Below, piece by piece: positions 33,681 through 41,569 of a stretch of 64,000 nt of DNA. The stretch covers positions 992,001 through 1,056,000 of the forward strand of contig CAVXHK010000001.1 in NCBI GenBank assembly GCA_963761705.1, read 5' to 3'. A program made the position numbers and the translations under genes. Every line of letters begins with the position of its first letter. The first letter of the stretch is position 1. The notes beneath the pieces were generated by a model that was given only the letters and a program-made list of their open reading frames with translations, had not been told where the DNA came from and ran no database searches. This DNA is from CAVVKW01 sp963761705 (GTDB lineage Bacteria > Verrucomicrobiota > Verrucomicrobiia > Chthoniobacterales > JAATET01).

Positions 33681-34085
33681 TTAAGGTTGGTCGGCTCCGG
33701 GGAGGATGAGGCGGTGGATGCCGTCTTTTAGGCGGACTTCGTGGAAATTGATGATTAGCCCGAGCGGGATGTCCAGAAGGCGCAGGTAGCTGAGGAGTTG
33801 GGCTCGGTGGATGGGGAGCACTTGCGGAACCGCCTTAAGTGCCAGGAGGAGGCAGTTGTCGAGGAGAATGCCGAATCGGAGGGGCTCCTCGAAGGTGATG
33901 CCTTTGTAGTCGATCTGGACGGCTTTCTGAGAAGTCGTCTCGATTTTTCTCAGCTCCAGTTCACGGGCGAGGCAGCGCTCGTAGATGCTCTCGATGAGGC
34001 CGGGGCCTTTGATGCGGTGGACCTCCATCGCTGCTCCGATGGCGTCGTAACTCAGGTTGTTCGCCTGTTCGTAGAGCGGATGCAT
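33681..34085 (-). CDS. GxxExxY family protein
   Basis: The 134-residue protein contains the motif that names the family (GPGLIESIYERCL, that is GxxExxY) near residue 28. It also has the conserved C-terminal part VLPIHRAQLLSYLRLLDIP and GLIINFHEVRLKDGIHRLIL. The fold is thought to be nuclease-like (PD-(D/E)XK); here the usual ExK core reads LALKAV, with the acidic residue before K missing. Function of the family is unknown. It interrupts an otherwise co-oriented, overlapping operon and is bracketed by copies of dispersed repeat D. Confidence 0.85.
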   Translation of the reverse strand: MHPLYEQANNLSYDAIGAAMEVHRIKGPGLIESIYERCLARELELRKIETTSQKAVQIDYKGITFEEPLRFGILLDNCLLLALKAVPQVLPIHRAQLLSYLRLLDIPLGLIINFHEVRLKDGIHRLILPGADQP

Positions 34086-34090
34086 TTTTT

Positions 34091-34110
34091 GGATTCCTTT
34101 GTTTCCTTCG
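34091..34110 (-). repeat. dispersed repeat D, partial inverted copy
   Basis: Read on the minus strand, CGAAGGAAACAAAGGAATCC matches the middle of repeat D (compare GCGAAGGAATCC at 36911-36922). It lies just upstream of the GxxExxY start, inverted relative to the copy on the other side of that gene. Confidence 0.5.
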
Positions 34111-35826
34111 CTACCGGCTGTTCAAAACCGCATTTGCGTTCACCGGGCCGGTGAGGAAGGTTTGGTGGTTGGTCCAGCGGATGGTCGGGAGGGTTTCGAG
34201 GTAGGGGCCCTCGGTGGTGGTGGCTAGGAAGGTCTTCGGGCTGGTCCAAAATTTTTGCCAGGGCTGACTGATCAACGGTCCGGATGTCCGCGACTTTTCG
34301 TGGAGAGCACGGGTTGTTTCGGGGGTGGATTTGGCGAGTGCGATCGTCTCGCCAGTGCGGAGGGAGGTGCCGTGCCAGGTCTGGCCGGAGTCGTCTAGGT
34401 AAAGGATTTCTTCGAGGGTGAACGGGACGCTGGAGAGGAGGGTGGGGGTGCCGTCGTCGGCGGTGTTGACGAGTTCGATGCGGGCGCGGGTGGGGACGAT
34501 GGTTTGGAGGTATTGGGCTTGAACGGAACGGCTGTTGAACCATTGGCCGGAGAGATTTTTCCCGGTTTGCTCGAAGCGGCGGGCGGTCTCGAGCGTGGGG
34601 TCGCCGGTGAGGGAGATGGGGGCGACGAGGGCGTCTTCGGTGAGGGTGAAATCTCGGTCGAGGAGGAGGCCGCTGCGGGAGACTTGCTCCTGGCGAATGA
34701 GCAGTTGGTTGGTGTCGGGGAGGAGGACGCCGAGGACGGTGCGCTGACCGTCGCCGCCGGAGCCGTCTTGCAGCCAAATGATGACGCCGAGGAGGAGGCT
34801 GGCGACGATGGAGATGAGGGGGGTGGTCCAGAAGAGCCGCTGGCGGCGTCCGGTGCGGGCGAAGACGAAGAGATTGAGCGGGCCGACGGTGACGGCGAAG
34901 AGGACGATGAAAGCGACGAGGAGGAGGACCGGCAGGCGGAGGCGACCGGCGAGGTCGGCGAGTTTCCAGCCGCGGACGTAGTCTTCGGAGAGGAGGCGGT
35001 CGGTGGGTCGCGGCTCGGCTCTGAGGTCGGCGAGGGTTGCGGCGGTGGGGAGTTCCCTGCCGTCCCACGTTCGGAGGGTGACGGTGCCGATGCCGGGAGC
35101 GGGGAACTCGGCGGCGCTGCGGGTGGAATTTTTTTTGGTGATGAGGAAGAGGTGGCCGCCTTGGCGGATCCAATCGTCGAGGGCGGTGCGCTGGGCTGGA
35201 GCGAGGGTGTCGAGCTCGGAGGCGGTGATCCAGAGGGTCGCAAGGCCGGAGAGGCCAAGCCAGGAGGTGGGGAGGTCGTTGGGTTCGAATTGGGTGCCGA
35301 CGAGGGGATGGCCGTCCTTCTCGGCTTGCTCTTTGAGAGGACCCCAGGAGCGGAGGGCGAGATCTGCGCTCAGAGCGGTGAAGGACGTCCGATTGTTCAG
35401 GCTCGAAGTTGTGCTGGGAAAGTTTACCAGCGGATTTTCGATGCCGGGTCCGATCACGGTGACAGCGCATCGTCGATCTGCACCGGTGTTTGTCGATTTC
35501 GGGACGACGGGAACGAGAAGGGGGATGGCAAAGCGTTGGGACGGGGGGACGGTGACCTTCTCGTTGGTGGAAGCGATCGTCTCGTCGGTGCCATAGCCAA
35601 AGGTGGTCGTGGCGACGATTTCGTAGGTGAGCGGGGAGTCGGAGTCGTTGGAGATGGTGACTTCGAGGGGGAGGTAGCCGACGGGAGGAATCTCGTCGAA
35701 GGGGGAGCGGACGGTGATGGCGAGGCCGTCGTCGGTGGGGAGCGTGGACCTCCACGCGGCTTGGACGGCGGTTGGGGAGAGAAAGACGAGGATGAGGATG
35801 AAGAGCAGGACCGGGTTGCGCGTCAT
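34111..35826 (-). CDS. membrane protein with exported N-terminal region, MoxR cluster
   Basis: The 571-residue protein has a signal peptide (MTRNPVLLFILILVFLSPTA), a long beta-rich exported part to about residue 300, two membrane segments (about 305-325 and 345-365) with a short basic loop between (FARTGRRQRL), and a second exported part. I do not recognise a named family, but such proteins are repeatedly seen beside MoxR and VWA genes. The ATG overlaps the MoxR stop by four bases. It would sit in the inner membrane with most of its mass in the periplasm. Confidence 0.7.
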   Translation of the reverse strand: MTRNPVLLFILILVFLSPTAVQAAWRSTLPTDDGLAITVRSPFDEIPPVGYLPLEVTISNDSDSPLTYEIVATTTFGYGTDETIASTNEKVTVPPSQRFAIPLLVPVVPKSTNTGADRRCAVTVIGPGIENPLVNFPSTTSSLNNRTSFTALSADLALRSWGPLKEQAEKDGHPLVGTQFEPNDLPTSWLGLSGLATLWITASELDTLAPAQRTALDDWIRQGGHLFLITKKNSTRSAAEFPAPGIGTVTLRTWDGRELPTAATLADLRAEPRPTDRLLSEDYVRGWKLADLAGRLRLPVLLLVAFIVLFAVTVGPLNLFVFARTGRRQRLFWTTPLISIVASLLLGVIIWLQDGSGGDGQRTVLGVLLPDTNQLLIRQEQVSRSGLLLDRDFTLTEDALVAPISLTGDPTLETARRFEQTGKNLSGQWFNSRSVQAQYLQTIVPTRARIELVNTADDGTPTLLSSVPFTLEEILYLDDSGQTWHGTSLRTGETIALAKSTPETTRALHEKSRTSGPLISQPWQKFWTSPKTFLATTTEGPYLETLPTIRWTNHQTFLTGPVNANAVLNSR

Positions 35827-36860
35827 TGGATCTTCGCGGCTTGGAGGGTGGAGGGGGTGGGGCGGTCCTGGGGGGGGATCTCTTCGAGGAGGGTGCGGAT
35901 GGTGGCCGCGGGGGTGCGGCCTTCGACGCGGGCGGTGTAATCGAGGACGATGCGGTGCTGAAGGACGGGAATGGCGAGGGCCGCGACGTCTTCGAAGCTG
36001 GCGTTGAGGCGACCGGCGAGGAGGGCGCGGGCGCGGGAGGCGGCGGCGAGGCCGAGGGCGGCGCGGGGGCTGGCGCCGAATTTGATGCCCGAGGCGGCGG
36101 TGGATTGGCCCGGGTGGGTGGCGTTGACGAGGCGGGCGATGAAGTTGGCGACGACGTCCGGGAGGTAGATGCGGCGGGCGAGGGCGGAAAGCTCGAGCAG
36201 GGTCGCCCGGTCGAGGACCGGATCCACGTTTGGCTCCTGCCCGATCTCGCGGTCGAGGATGATGCGCTGGAGGACGTCGACGGGATTGCGGGTGACTTCG
36301 AGCTTGAAGAGGAAGCGGTCGAGCTGGGCTTCGGGGAGCGGGTAGGTGCCTTCGAGTTCGATGGGGTTTTGGGTGGCGAGGACGAAGAACGGGTCGGGGA
36401 GGGGGTGGGAGGTGCCCATGACGGTGACGCGGCGCTCCTGCATGGCTTCGAGGAGGGCGGACTGGGTCTTGGGGGAGGCGCGGTTGATTTCGTCGGCGAG
36501 GACGAGGTTGGCGAAGAGCGGGCCGGGGGCGAAGACGAAGGCGCGGCGGCCGTCTTGCTCCTGGAGGATGGGGTTGCCGGTGATGTCGCCGGGGAGGAGG
36601 TCGGGGGTGAATTGGATGCGGCTGTTGTCGAGGTCGATGGCGCGGGCGAGGCCTTTGACGAGTTCGGTCTTTCCGAGGCCGGGGAGGCCTTCGAGGAGGA
36701 GGTGGCCGCGGGCGAGGAGGCCGGTGATGACAAGGTCAACGAGGGTCTCTTGGCCGAAGAGGACTTGGTTGAGGGTCGACTGAAGTTGCTGGAGGGTGGC
36801 GCGGGCGGTGGTGACTTCGGACTCGGTGGCGGGGTGGGTTGGAACGGCGGTTAGGGACAT
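35823..36860 (-). CDS. MoxR-family AAA ATPase
   Basis: The 345-residue protein has Walker A EGLPGLGKTELVKG (near residue 80), Walker B VLADEINRASPKTQSALLEAM (near 141, quoted here only as its first part, LADEINRASPK) and sensor 1 FVLATQNPIE. These define the MoxR AAA+ group. MoxR ATPases act as chaperones for VWA-domain partners. This one heads an operon of an exported membrane protein, an ABC transporter, DUF58, BatA and a large VWA protein. It is the best-defined member of the cluster. Confidence 0.92.
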   Translation of the reverse strand: MSLTAVPTHPATESEVTTARATLQQLQSTLNQVLFGQETLVDLVITGLLARGHLLLEGLPGLGKTELVKGLARAIDLDNSRIQFTPDLLPGDITGNPILQEQDGRRAFVFAPGPLFANLVLADEINRASPKTQSALLEAMQERRVTVMGTSHPLPDPFFVLATQNPIELEGTYPLPEAQLDRFLFKLEVTRNPVDVLQRIILDREIGQEPNVDPVLDRATLLELSALARRIYLPDVVANFIARLVNATHPGQSTAASGIKFGASPRAALGLAAASRARALLAGRLNASFEDVAALAIPVLQHRIVLDYTARVEGRTPAATIRTLLEEIPPQDRPTPSTLQAAKIQ

Positions 36861-36877
36861 TTTTTAATGCAAATACA

Positions 36878-36965
36878 TTTTGAACAGAAGTTCGCTAAGG
36901 ACGCAAAGGTCGCGAAGGAATCCAGATGAAAAGGGCTGTGCCATTGGCTCCGGCTGGCGCGGGTT
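36878..36965. repeat. dispersed repeat D, copy 2
   Basis: Begins TTTTGAACAGAAGTTCGC and ends GGCTCCGGCTGGCGCGGGTTGGC, aligning with 33597-33677 over its full length with small gaps. It fills most of the 108-base gap between the MoxR gene and the gene before it in the operon. Confidence 0.7.
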
Positions 36966-36968
36966 GGC

Positions 36969-38246
36969 TCACTTGAAGAATCTTTGGAGGGTTTGGCGTT
37001 CTTCGGGGTTGAGGTTGTCGCGCCAGACGGCGTCGCCGCCCGTGCCGGTGGTGGCGATGGAGCCGCCGTTGATTGGACCCGTGGTGGTGGGTGACGGGTC
37101 TTCGTGTTCACCGGTCCCGATGCCGAGGACTTCAGCGGGGAGGGCGTTGGCGAGGTCGTCGTTGGAGATCGGCTGGGGGACGCCGCCGCCTAGGTTGGTG
37201 GGTTGCTGGGTGCGACCGATTGGACCGGTGCCGGGGCCGCGGGAGATGCCGCCGCCGGGGGTAAGGAGGAGGCCGTCGACGAGTTTTTCGCCGCCGCCTT
37301 CTCCGGGGGCAAGGCAGGCTGTGCAGACGGTGGCTCCTTCCTCGAGGCGCCCTTGGAGCTTTTTCATTTGCTCGGGGCTGAGTTGGCGCGCTTTTGAGAG
37401 ATCGAGGTCCTTGAGGTCGGAGAGGAGGTCGGAATCGAGTGGAAGATTGCCGAGTTCGAGGCCGGCTAGGGTCGCGGCGAATTGATTTTCGAGTTGTTGG
37501 AAGGTGGAGTCGGGGAGTTGTTGCGCGGCGGACATGGCTCCGAGTTGGGAGGCGGCTGCGGTGAGACCGCGTTCGAGGGCGCGGAGGGATTGGGCGGTCT
37601 GGTCGCGGAGGCTGTCACCGGCTTCCAAACTGGCGTGACTGAACCACTCTTCGGCGGGTTGGTCGCGGAGGGCGTCGAGTTTGTCTTCGAGCGTTTGGAC
37701 GGCTTCGGGTTCGACGATGTTGGCTTCGGCGAGGCGCTCGACCCAAGTCTGGGTTTCGGTCCACGCGGTGGGAGGTTGGGTGGGTCGGAATGCGGCGGCG
37801 TCTGGGGAGACGGGGATGAAGGCGGCGACGAGGACGACGGCGGCGCAGGCGGCGAGGGTCGCGGCGATGGGTTGCCAGCGCCAGGTGAAGCCGTCGGGGG
37901 CGCTTTGGGGTGGCGGGTAGTCGCCGATGCCGCGGGCGGCGGCGGTGAGGCGGTTGTGGAGGCTGAGGGAGACGTCGAGGCGGAGGAGCGCGTCGGTTTT
38001 TGTAAAAAAATCGCGGCGGGTGCGGGCGAAGGCGTAAGCCGCGGCGAGGAGGAAGGCGGCGGCTACGGCGGGCCAGAACGCGGGGGGGATGGGGCCGCTT
38101 TGGCGGAAGAAGAGGAGGGCGCAGGCGGCGAGGGCCGAGGTGAAGATGGCGGCCGGGAGGAGGGCGGCGAGCCAGACGGCGAGGTTGTGGCGCAGGGCGG
38201 TGAGGATCGCCTTTCGGTTCCAGAAAGGTTCTGGGGATTCGCTCAT
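36969..38246 (-). CDS. membrane protein with coiled-coil and glycine-rich tail, MoxR cluster
   Basis: From the ATG at 38246 the product is 425 residues. Three hydrophobic segments (about 24-46, 53-70 and 126-146) are followed by a long charged helical region (about 160-315, with QTLEDKLDALRDQ and LRALERGLTAAASQ) and a low-complexity Gly/Thr/Pro tail. The layout resembles DUF4175-type proteins found next to MoxR genes, but I cannot confirm the family. A longer in-frame reading upstream is a shadow. It precedes the MoxR gene on the same strand. Confidence 0.65.
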   Translation of the reverse strand: MSESPEPFWNRKAILTALRHNLAVWLAALLPAAIFTSALAACALLFFRQSGPIPPAFWPAVAAAFLLAAAYAFARTRRDFFTKTDALLRLDVSLSLHNRLTAAARGIGDYPPPQSAPDGFTWRWQPIAATLAACAAVVLVAAFIPVSPDAAAFRPTQPPTAWTETQTWVERLAEANIVEPEAVQTLEDKLDALRDQPAEEWFSHASLEAGDSLRDQTAQSLRALERGLTAAASQLGAMSAAQQLPDSTFQQLENQFAATLAGLELGNLPLDSDLLSDLKDLDLSKARQLSPEQMKKLQGRLEEGATVCTACLAPGEGGGEKLVDGLLLTPGGGISRGPGTGPIGRTQQPTNLGGGVPQPISNDDLANALPAEVLGIGTGEHEDPSPTTTGPINGGSIATTGTGGDAVWRDNLNPEERQTLQRFFK

Positions 38247-38349
38247 GGGCGGACTTTGTGCCGTCCGCAGAGTTGGGGCAAGGGGGAAGCTGAGGTGGGG
38301 GCGGGGCGGCTGGGTGCTTGATCGGGTTGGGTCGGCGGCGCAGGACGGC

Positions 38350-38928
38350 TCAGGGGGTCGGAGTGGGAGTCGGAGTGGCGTCGGGCGGGGCGATCTCTTT
38401 GCCGTCTTGGTATTGGACGATGATGACTTCGCCGGTGTCTTCGTCGGTGATCTTCCAGGGGCCTTCGGCTTTGCTGTCGGCGTAGGCGCCTGACGTGCTG
38501 ACTTTTCCGGACTCAAAGTAGTCGGTCCACGTGCCGTCCATCATTCCGTCGTTGTAGACTCCCTCCGATTCAATTTTCCCGTTCTCCCAGTAGTAATACC
38601 ACTGCCCGACTTCATTTCCGGCTTCGTAGCTGCCTTCGGAGGTCTTGGTGCCGTCTTCGTAGTATTCGATCCAGTAGCCGTCTTCGAGGCCGTCCTTGAT
38701 CTGGCCGACGGTCTCGGGTCGCCCGCCGGGGTAGGTGACGATGATCGGGCCGGTGAAGGGTTCCTGGGTCGCGGGGTCGACGAAGGCGTTTTTCGCTTCG
38801 TTGAAGGTGAGTCGGTAGAGCTCGACGGGCTTGCCGTCTTCGACCTCGATCGGGTCGGGGGTTTGCGCGAAGGCGGTGGCCGCGAGGATCGAGCTGGCTG
38901 CGAGGATGAGGGTCGGAAGAAGCTTCAT
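38350..38928 (-). CDS. exported MORN-type repeat protein
   Basis: The 192-residue product has a signal peptide (to about residue 21) and then a series of short repeats of the form DGxxDGxWxxYYxxGxxxSEGxY (YWIEYYEDGTKTSEGSY, QWYYYWENGKIESEGVY, TWTDYFESGKVSTSGAY, about 23 residues each). These are MORN-like beta-hairpin repeats, also known from YwqK-type proteins. It ends with a TPTPTPTP tail. It is probably periplasmic. Upstream are heptamer repeats and the TonB gene; role unknown. Confidence 0.75.
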   Translation of the reverse strand: MKLLPTLILAASSILAATAFAQTPDPIEVEDGKPVELYRLTFNEAKNAFVDPATQEPFTGPIIVTYPGGRPETVGQIKDGLEDGYWIEYYEDGTKTSEGSYEAGNEVGQWYYYWENGKIESEGVYNDGMMDGTWTDYFESGKVSTSGAYADSKAEGPWKITDEDTGEVIIVQYQDGKEIAPPDATPTPTPTP

Positions 38929-38939
38929 GGGTCGAGGCT

Positions 38940-39021
38940 AAGGTCGGAAGGCCGGAATGTCGAAGGTCGAAGGTCGGAGGTCGGAGGTCGGAGGTCGGAG
39001 GTCGGAGGTCGGAGGTCGGAG
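38940..39021. repeat. tandem heptamer array GGTCGGA
   Basis: Starts with degenerate units (AGGTCGGAAGGCCGG) and passes into seven or so near-perfect copies of GAGGTCG at about 38968-39021. It fills the start of the 182-base gap between the MORN-type gene and tonB. It is not a CRISPR: units are 7 bases with no spacers. The rest of the gap is a GC-rich repeat of another kind. Confidence 0.8.
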
Positions 39022-39110
39022 TGCGTGGATTTGCCGCAAAAAGGCGCACAAGGCGGAGAAGGAGGAATGAGTTTTTATTTCGAGAAATTTGCGGCTCTTT
39101 GCGGCCGAAC

Positions 39111-40168
39111 TTACTGATCGAGTTCGAAGGCGATGTTGACGGTGTAGGTGCCGTCTTCGGCGAGGGCGGTGGGGAGGGGGGCGATGCGGGTGACGCGCTT
39201 GGCGGCGGCGAGGACGGATTCGTCCATGACCGGGTTGCCACTGCCTTTGATGACGGTGGCGGAAGCGACGCTGCCGTCTTTTTTGATCTTGAGTTGGAGC
39301 GTGGTGACAAAGTTGCGCTTGGCGTCGAAGATGGAGGTGGGCTGGTCCCACTGGCTGAAGAAGGAATCGTGGATGAGGTCGTGATACCATCCGAAATCGG
39401 ATTCGCCGCCGCCGCCGGATTCGGTGTCGGAGCTGTTGTTGGAATCGGAGTCAGTACTGGCCTCGGATTCGCCGGGTTCGGGTTTGTCAGGTTTGACGGC
39501 CTCGGCTTTTTTGACCGGGGTCGGGGTGGATTCGGGCGTCGGCTCCGGTGTTGCTTTGGGCGTGGGTTTCGGGGTCGGCTCGGGAGTAGGGGTTGGGGTG
39601 ACGGTTGGTTTAGGAGTCGGCTTCGGGGTGGGCTTCGGTGTTGCTGTCGGTTCGGGGGTTGGTTTGGGAGTCGGTTTGGGAGTTGGTTTGGGAGTCGGGG
39701 TCGGAATTGGCTTCGGGGTCGGTGTGGGTGTTGGCTCGGGAGTAGGGGTTGGGGTGGGTTTTGGCGTGGGAGTGGGAGTGGGAGTGGGAGTGGGAGTGGG
39801 AGTGGGAGTGGGAGTCGGCGTTGGCGTCGGCGTTGGCGTGGGATTTTCGAGGGGGATTTCGCTGGGGGGTTTGGGTTCGGGGGTTGGCGGTGGTGGGGGG
39901 GGCGGGGTCGGTGGTGGTGTCGGCTCGGGGGTGGGTTCGGGCGTGGCCGGGGGTGGGGTGGGTTTTTCTTCGGGTGGGGGTTCGATGAAGTCGGGAGCGG
40001 CGAAGGAGGCTGCGTCGAGCCAGGTGACTTCGCCGAGGGGGGCTCTTCCTTGGGGCGGGCGATCAACGAAATCGCGACGATGACGATGGCGTGGGCGAAC
40101 GCGACGAGGATGACCGTGCGGCGGAAGCGGTGGCTTTTGCGGACGCGCCGGGGCCGACGTTTTTTCAC
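39111..40168 (-). pseudogene. TonB-family protein, frame-broken near the N-terminus
   Basis: From the GTG at 40168 the minus strand encodes a basic start and one membrane segment (TVILVAFAHAIVIVAISLIA) up to RPKEEPP. The sense then continues in another frame as LGEVTWLDAASFAAPDFIEP. A long Pro/Thr-rich linker follows, then a TonB/TolA-type C-terminal domain (FVTTLQLKIKKDGSVASATV) ending at 39111. The switch lies at a C6 run (plus-strand G6 at 40037-40042); a seventh base would restore one protein of about 353 residues. It is third in an ExbB-ExbD-TonB operon that would energise outer-membrane transport. The break may be real or a sequence error. Confidence 0.75.
39766..39813. repeat. eight tandem copies of GTGGGA in the tonB linker
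   Basis: A perfect hexamer run; on the coding strand it reads TCCCAC and encodes alternating Thr-Pro. Being a multiple of three, gain or loss of units would change linker length without breaking frame. Confidence 0.8.
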
Positions 40169-40175
40169 GGGACGA

Positions 40176-40604
40176 TTACGGGGCTGCGGGGGCGTCTTCG
40201 GGGCGGGTCATGACGCCGACCTTGGTGATGCTGACGCGCTGGAGGATATCCATGATGGCAACGAATTTTTGGATCGCGAGGTCTTTGTCGGGGCGGACGA
40301 CGACGGCGATGTTCGGATTCGCGGCGTGGAGGTTGGCGAGTTGGGACTCGAGTTCGTCGGCGGTGACGGGGGCCTCGTTGAGGGTGAGGGTGGCGTCGCG
40401 GTTGATGGCGATCATTTGCACGTCGGCGGGGTTGACCTCGCTCTTGGCGGTGGAGCTGGTGGGGACGACGAGGTCGAGGCTGTTCTCGATGAGAGGGGTC
40501 GTGATCATGAAAATGATCAGGAGCACGAACGCGAGGTCGAGCAGGGGCGTGACGTTCAGGTCGGTGAGCGTCTGCAGGCTTTGGCGGTCGGAGAAGCGGC
40601 GCAC
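40176..40604 (-). CDS. exbD: ExbD/TolR-family biopolymer transport protein
   Basis: The 142-residue protein has a short cytoplasmic start, one membrane segment with the essential aspartate (LNVTPLLDLAFVLLIIFMI, Asp near residue 23) and a periplasmic domain ending with VGVMTRPEDAP. This is the ExbD/TolR layout. It works with ExbB to couple the proton gradient to TonB. It lies 17 bases after exbB and seven bases before the tonB GTG. Confidence 0.88.
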   Translation of the reverse strand: MRRFSDRQSLQTLTDLNVTPLLDLAFVLLIIFMITTPLIENSLDLVVPTSSTAKSEVNPADVQMIAINRDATLTLNEAPVTADELESQLANLHAANPNIAVVVRPDKDLAIQKFVAIMDILQRVSITKVGVMTRPEDAPAAP

Positions 40605-40621
40605 TGGTTGGTCGGAAGGTC

Positions 40622-41410
40622 TTAAAGTCGGAAGGTCGGATTAGCGGTCCGTTGATCGGCGGGCCCGGGGTAGCCGTGGTCGACGTAGCGGTGCTCGATC
40701 TCGGAGGAGAGTTCGGCGGCGAAGTTATCGGATTCGACGAGGATCTTGCGGATGGAGGCGACGAGGAAGTTGTAGCCAAACATGGCGGGAATGGCGACGA
40801 GGAGGCCGACAACGGTGGTGATGAGGGCACCGGAGACGCCGGGGGCCATGGCGGCGAGGTTGGCGTTGCCGGCGGCGGCGATGCCGGAGAAGGCATCCAT
40901 GACGCCCCAGACGGTGCCGAGGAGACCCAGAAACGGCGCGCCGGAGACCGCCATGGAGAGGACGTTCATTTGAGCTTCCAGGTCGAGGGCGGATTCGCCA
41001 ACGGCGCGTTCCATGGCGGCGGTGACGGTGCGCATCTGCGCGGGGGTGATTTTGTCGGAGGCTTCCAGGCGGGCGCGGAAGGTTTCGTCGACTTCGGTGG
41101 AGCCGAGCATCTGGAAGCAGAGCTCGTCGCAGCCGGCTTCGTAGATGTGGAAGAGGGCGGTGCCGTCGAAGCGAACGCCGCTCTCGTAGACGCGGAGGGG
41201 CTGGCGGTCGCGGTGGAAGAGGTCGGAGAAGCGGGCAGCTTGGCGGCTGGCGAAGGCGAGGACGCGGAATTTGGTGACCATCACCGACCAACTGAAGATG
41301 GACGCAATGAAGAGGGTGAAGAGGATCGCTTTGCCTTCGACGGTCGAGTTCGTGAAGGCGTAGAAGAGGCCGGTGCCTTCTTGGACGACGAGTAGGGACC
41401 AGGCCAGCAT
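40622..41410 (-). CDS. exbB: MotA/TolQ/ExbB proton-channel family protein
   Basis: From the ATG at 41410 the protein is 262 residues with three membrane segments (about 14-42, 150-172 and 192-214) and the family core GAPFLGLLGTVWGVMDAF and GVSGALITTVVGLLVAIPA. The much longer open frame upstream is a shadow. The last codons (NPTFRL) and the spacer to exbD are made from a dispersed GGTCGGAAGGTC repeat, so the C-terminus may have been remodelled by that repeat. First gene of the ExbB-ExbD-TonB operon. Confidence 0.88.
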   Translation of the reverse strand: MLAWSLLVVQEGTGLFYAFTNSTVEGKAILFTLFIASIFSWSVMVTKFRVLAFASRQAARFSDLFHRDRQPLRVYESGVRFDGTALFHIYEAGCDELCFQMLGSTEVDETFRARLEASDKITPAQMRTVTAAMERAVGESALDLEAQMNVLSMAVSGAPFLGLLGTVWGVMDAFSGIAAAGNANLAAMAPGVSGALITTVVGLLVAIPAMFGYNFLVASIRKILVESDNFAAELSSEIEHRYVDHGYPGPADQRTANPTFRL

Positions 41411-41458
41411 TTCGGGTGGTGTTATCGGGTAGGGTGGGGCTTCGGGAAAGTGATTTTT

Positions 41459-41528
41459 CTCACGCGAAGCCGCGAAGCCGCGAAGAAATGAGATGCTGTC
41501 GCTTCGCGGCTTCGCGGCTTCGCGTGAG
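41459..41528. repeat. 27-base perfect hairpin of the CTCACGCGAAGCC repeat
   Basis: Arms 41459-41485 and 41502-41528 are exact inverted copies beginning CTCACGCGAAGCCGCGAAGC. It lies between the divergent exbB and the next gene, covering the place where their promoters should be. The same arm word, with one change, occurs inside a coding sequence at 45860-45886. Confidence 0.85.
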
Positions 41529-41569
41529 GATTGTATTTCTCCGGGAGGGAGCTTATTGGTGCGGCTCTT

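Noticed and set aside
38940..39021. Possible CRISPR array
   Set aside because: The unit is 7 bases with no spacers, and there are no cas genes.
39424..40083. Plus-strand frame with a long Gly-Val repeat protein
   Set aside because: It is the complement of the Thr-Pro linker of tonB; the repeat comes from the hexamer tract.
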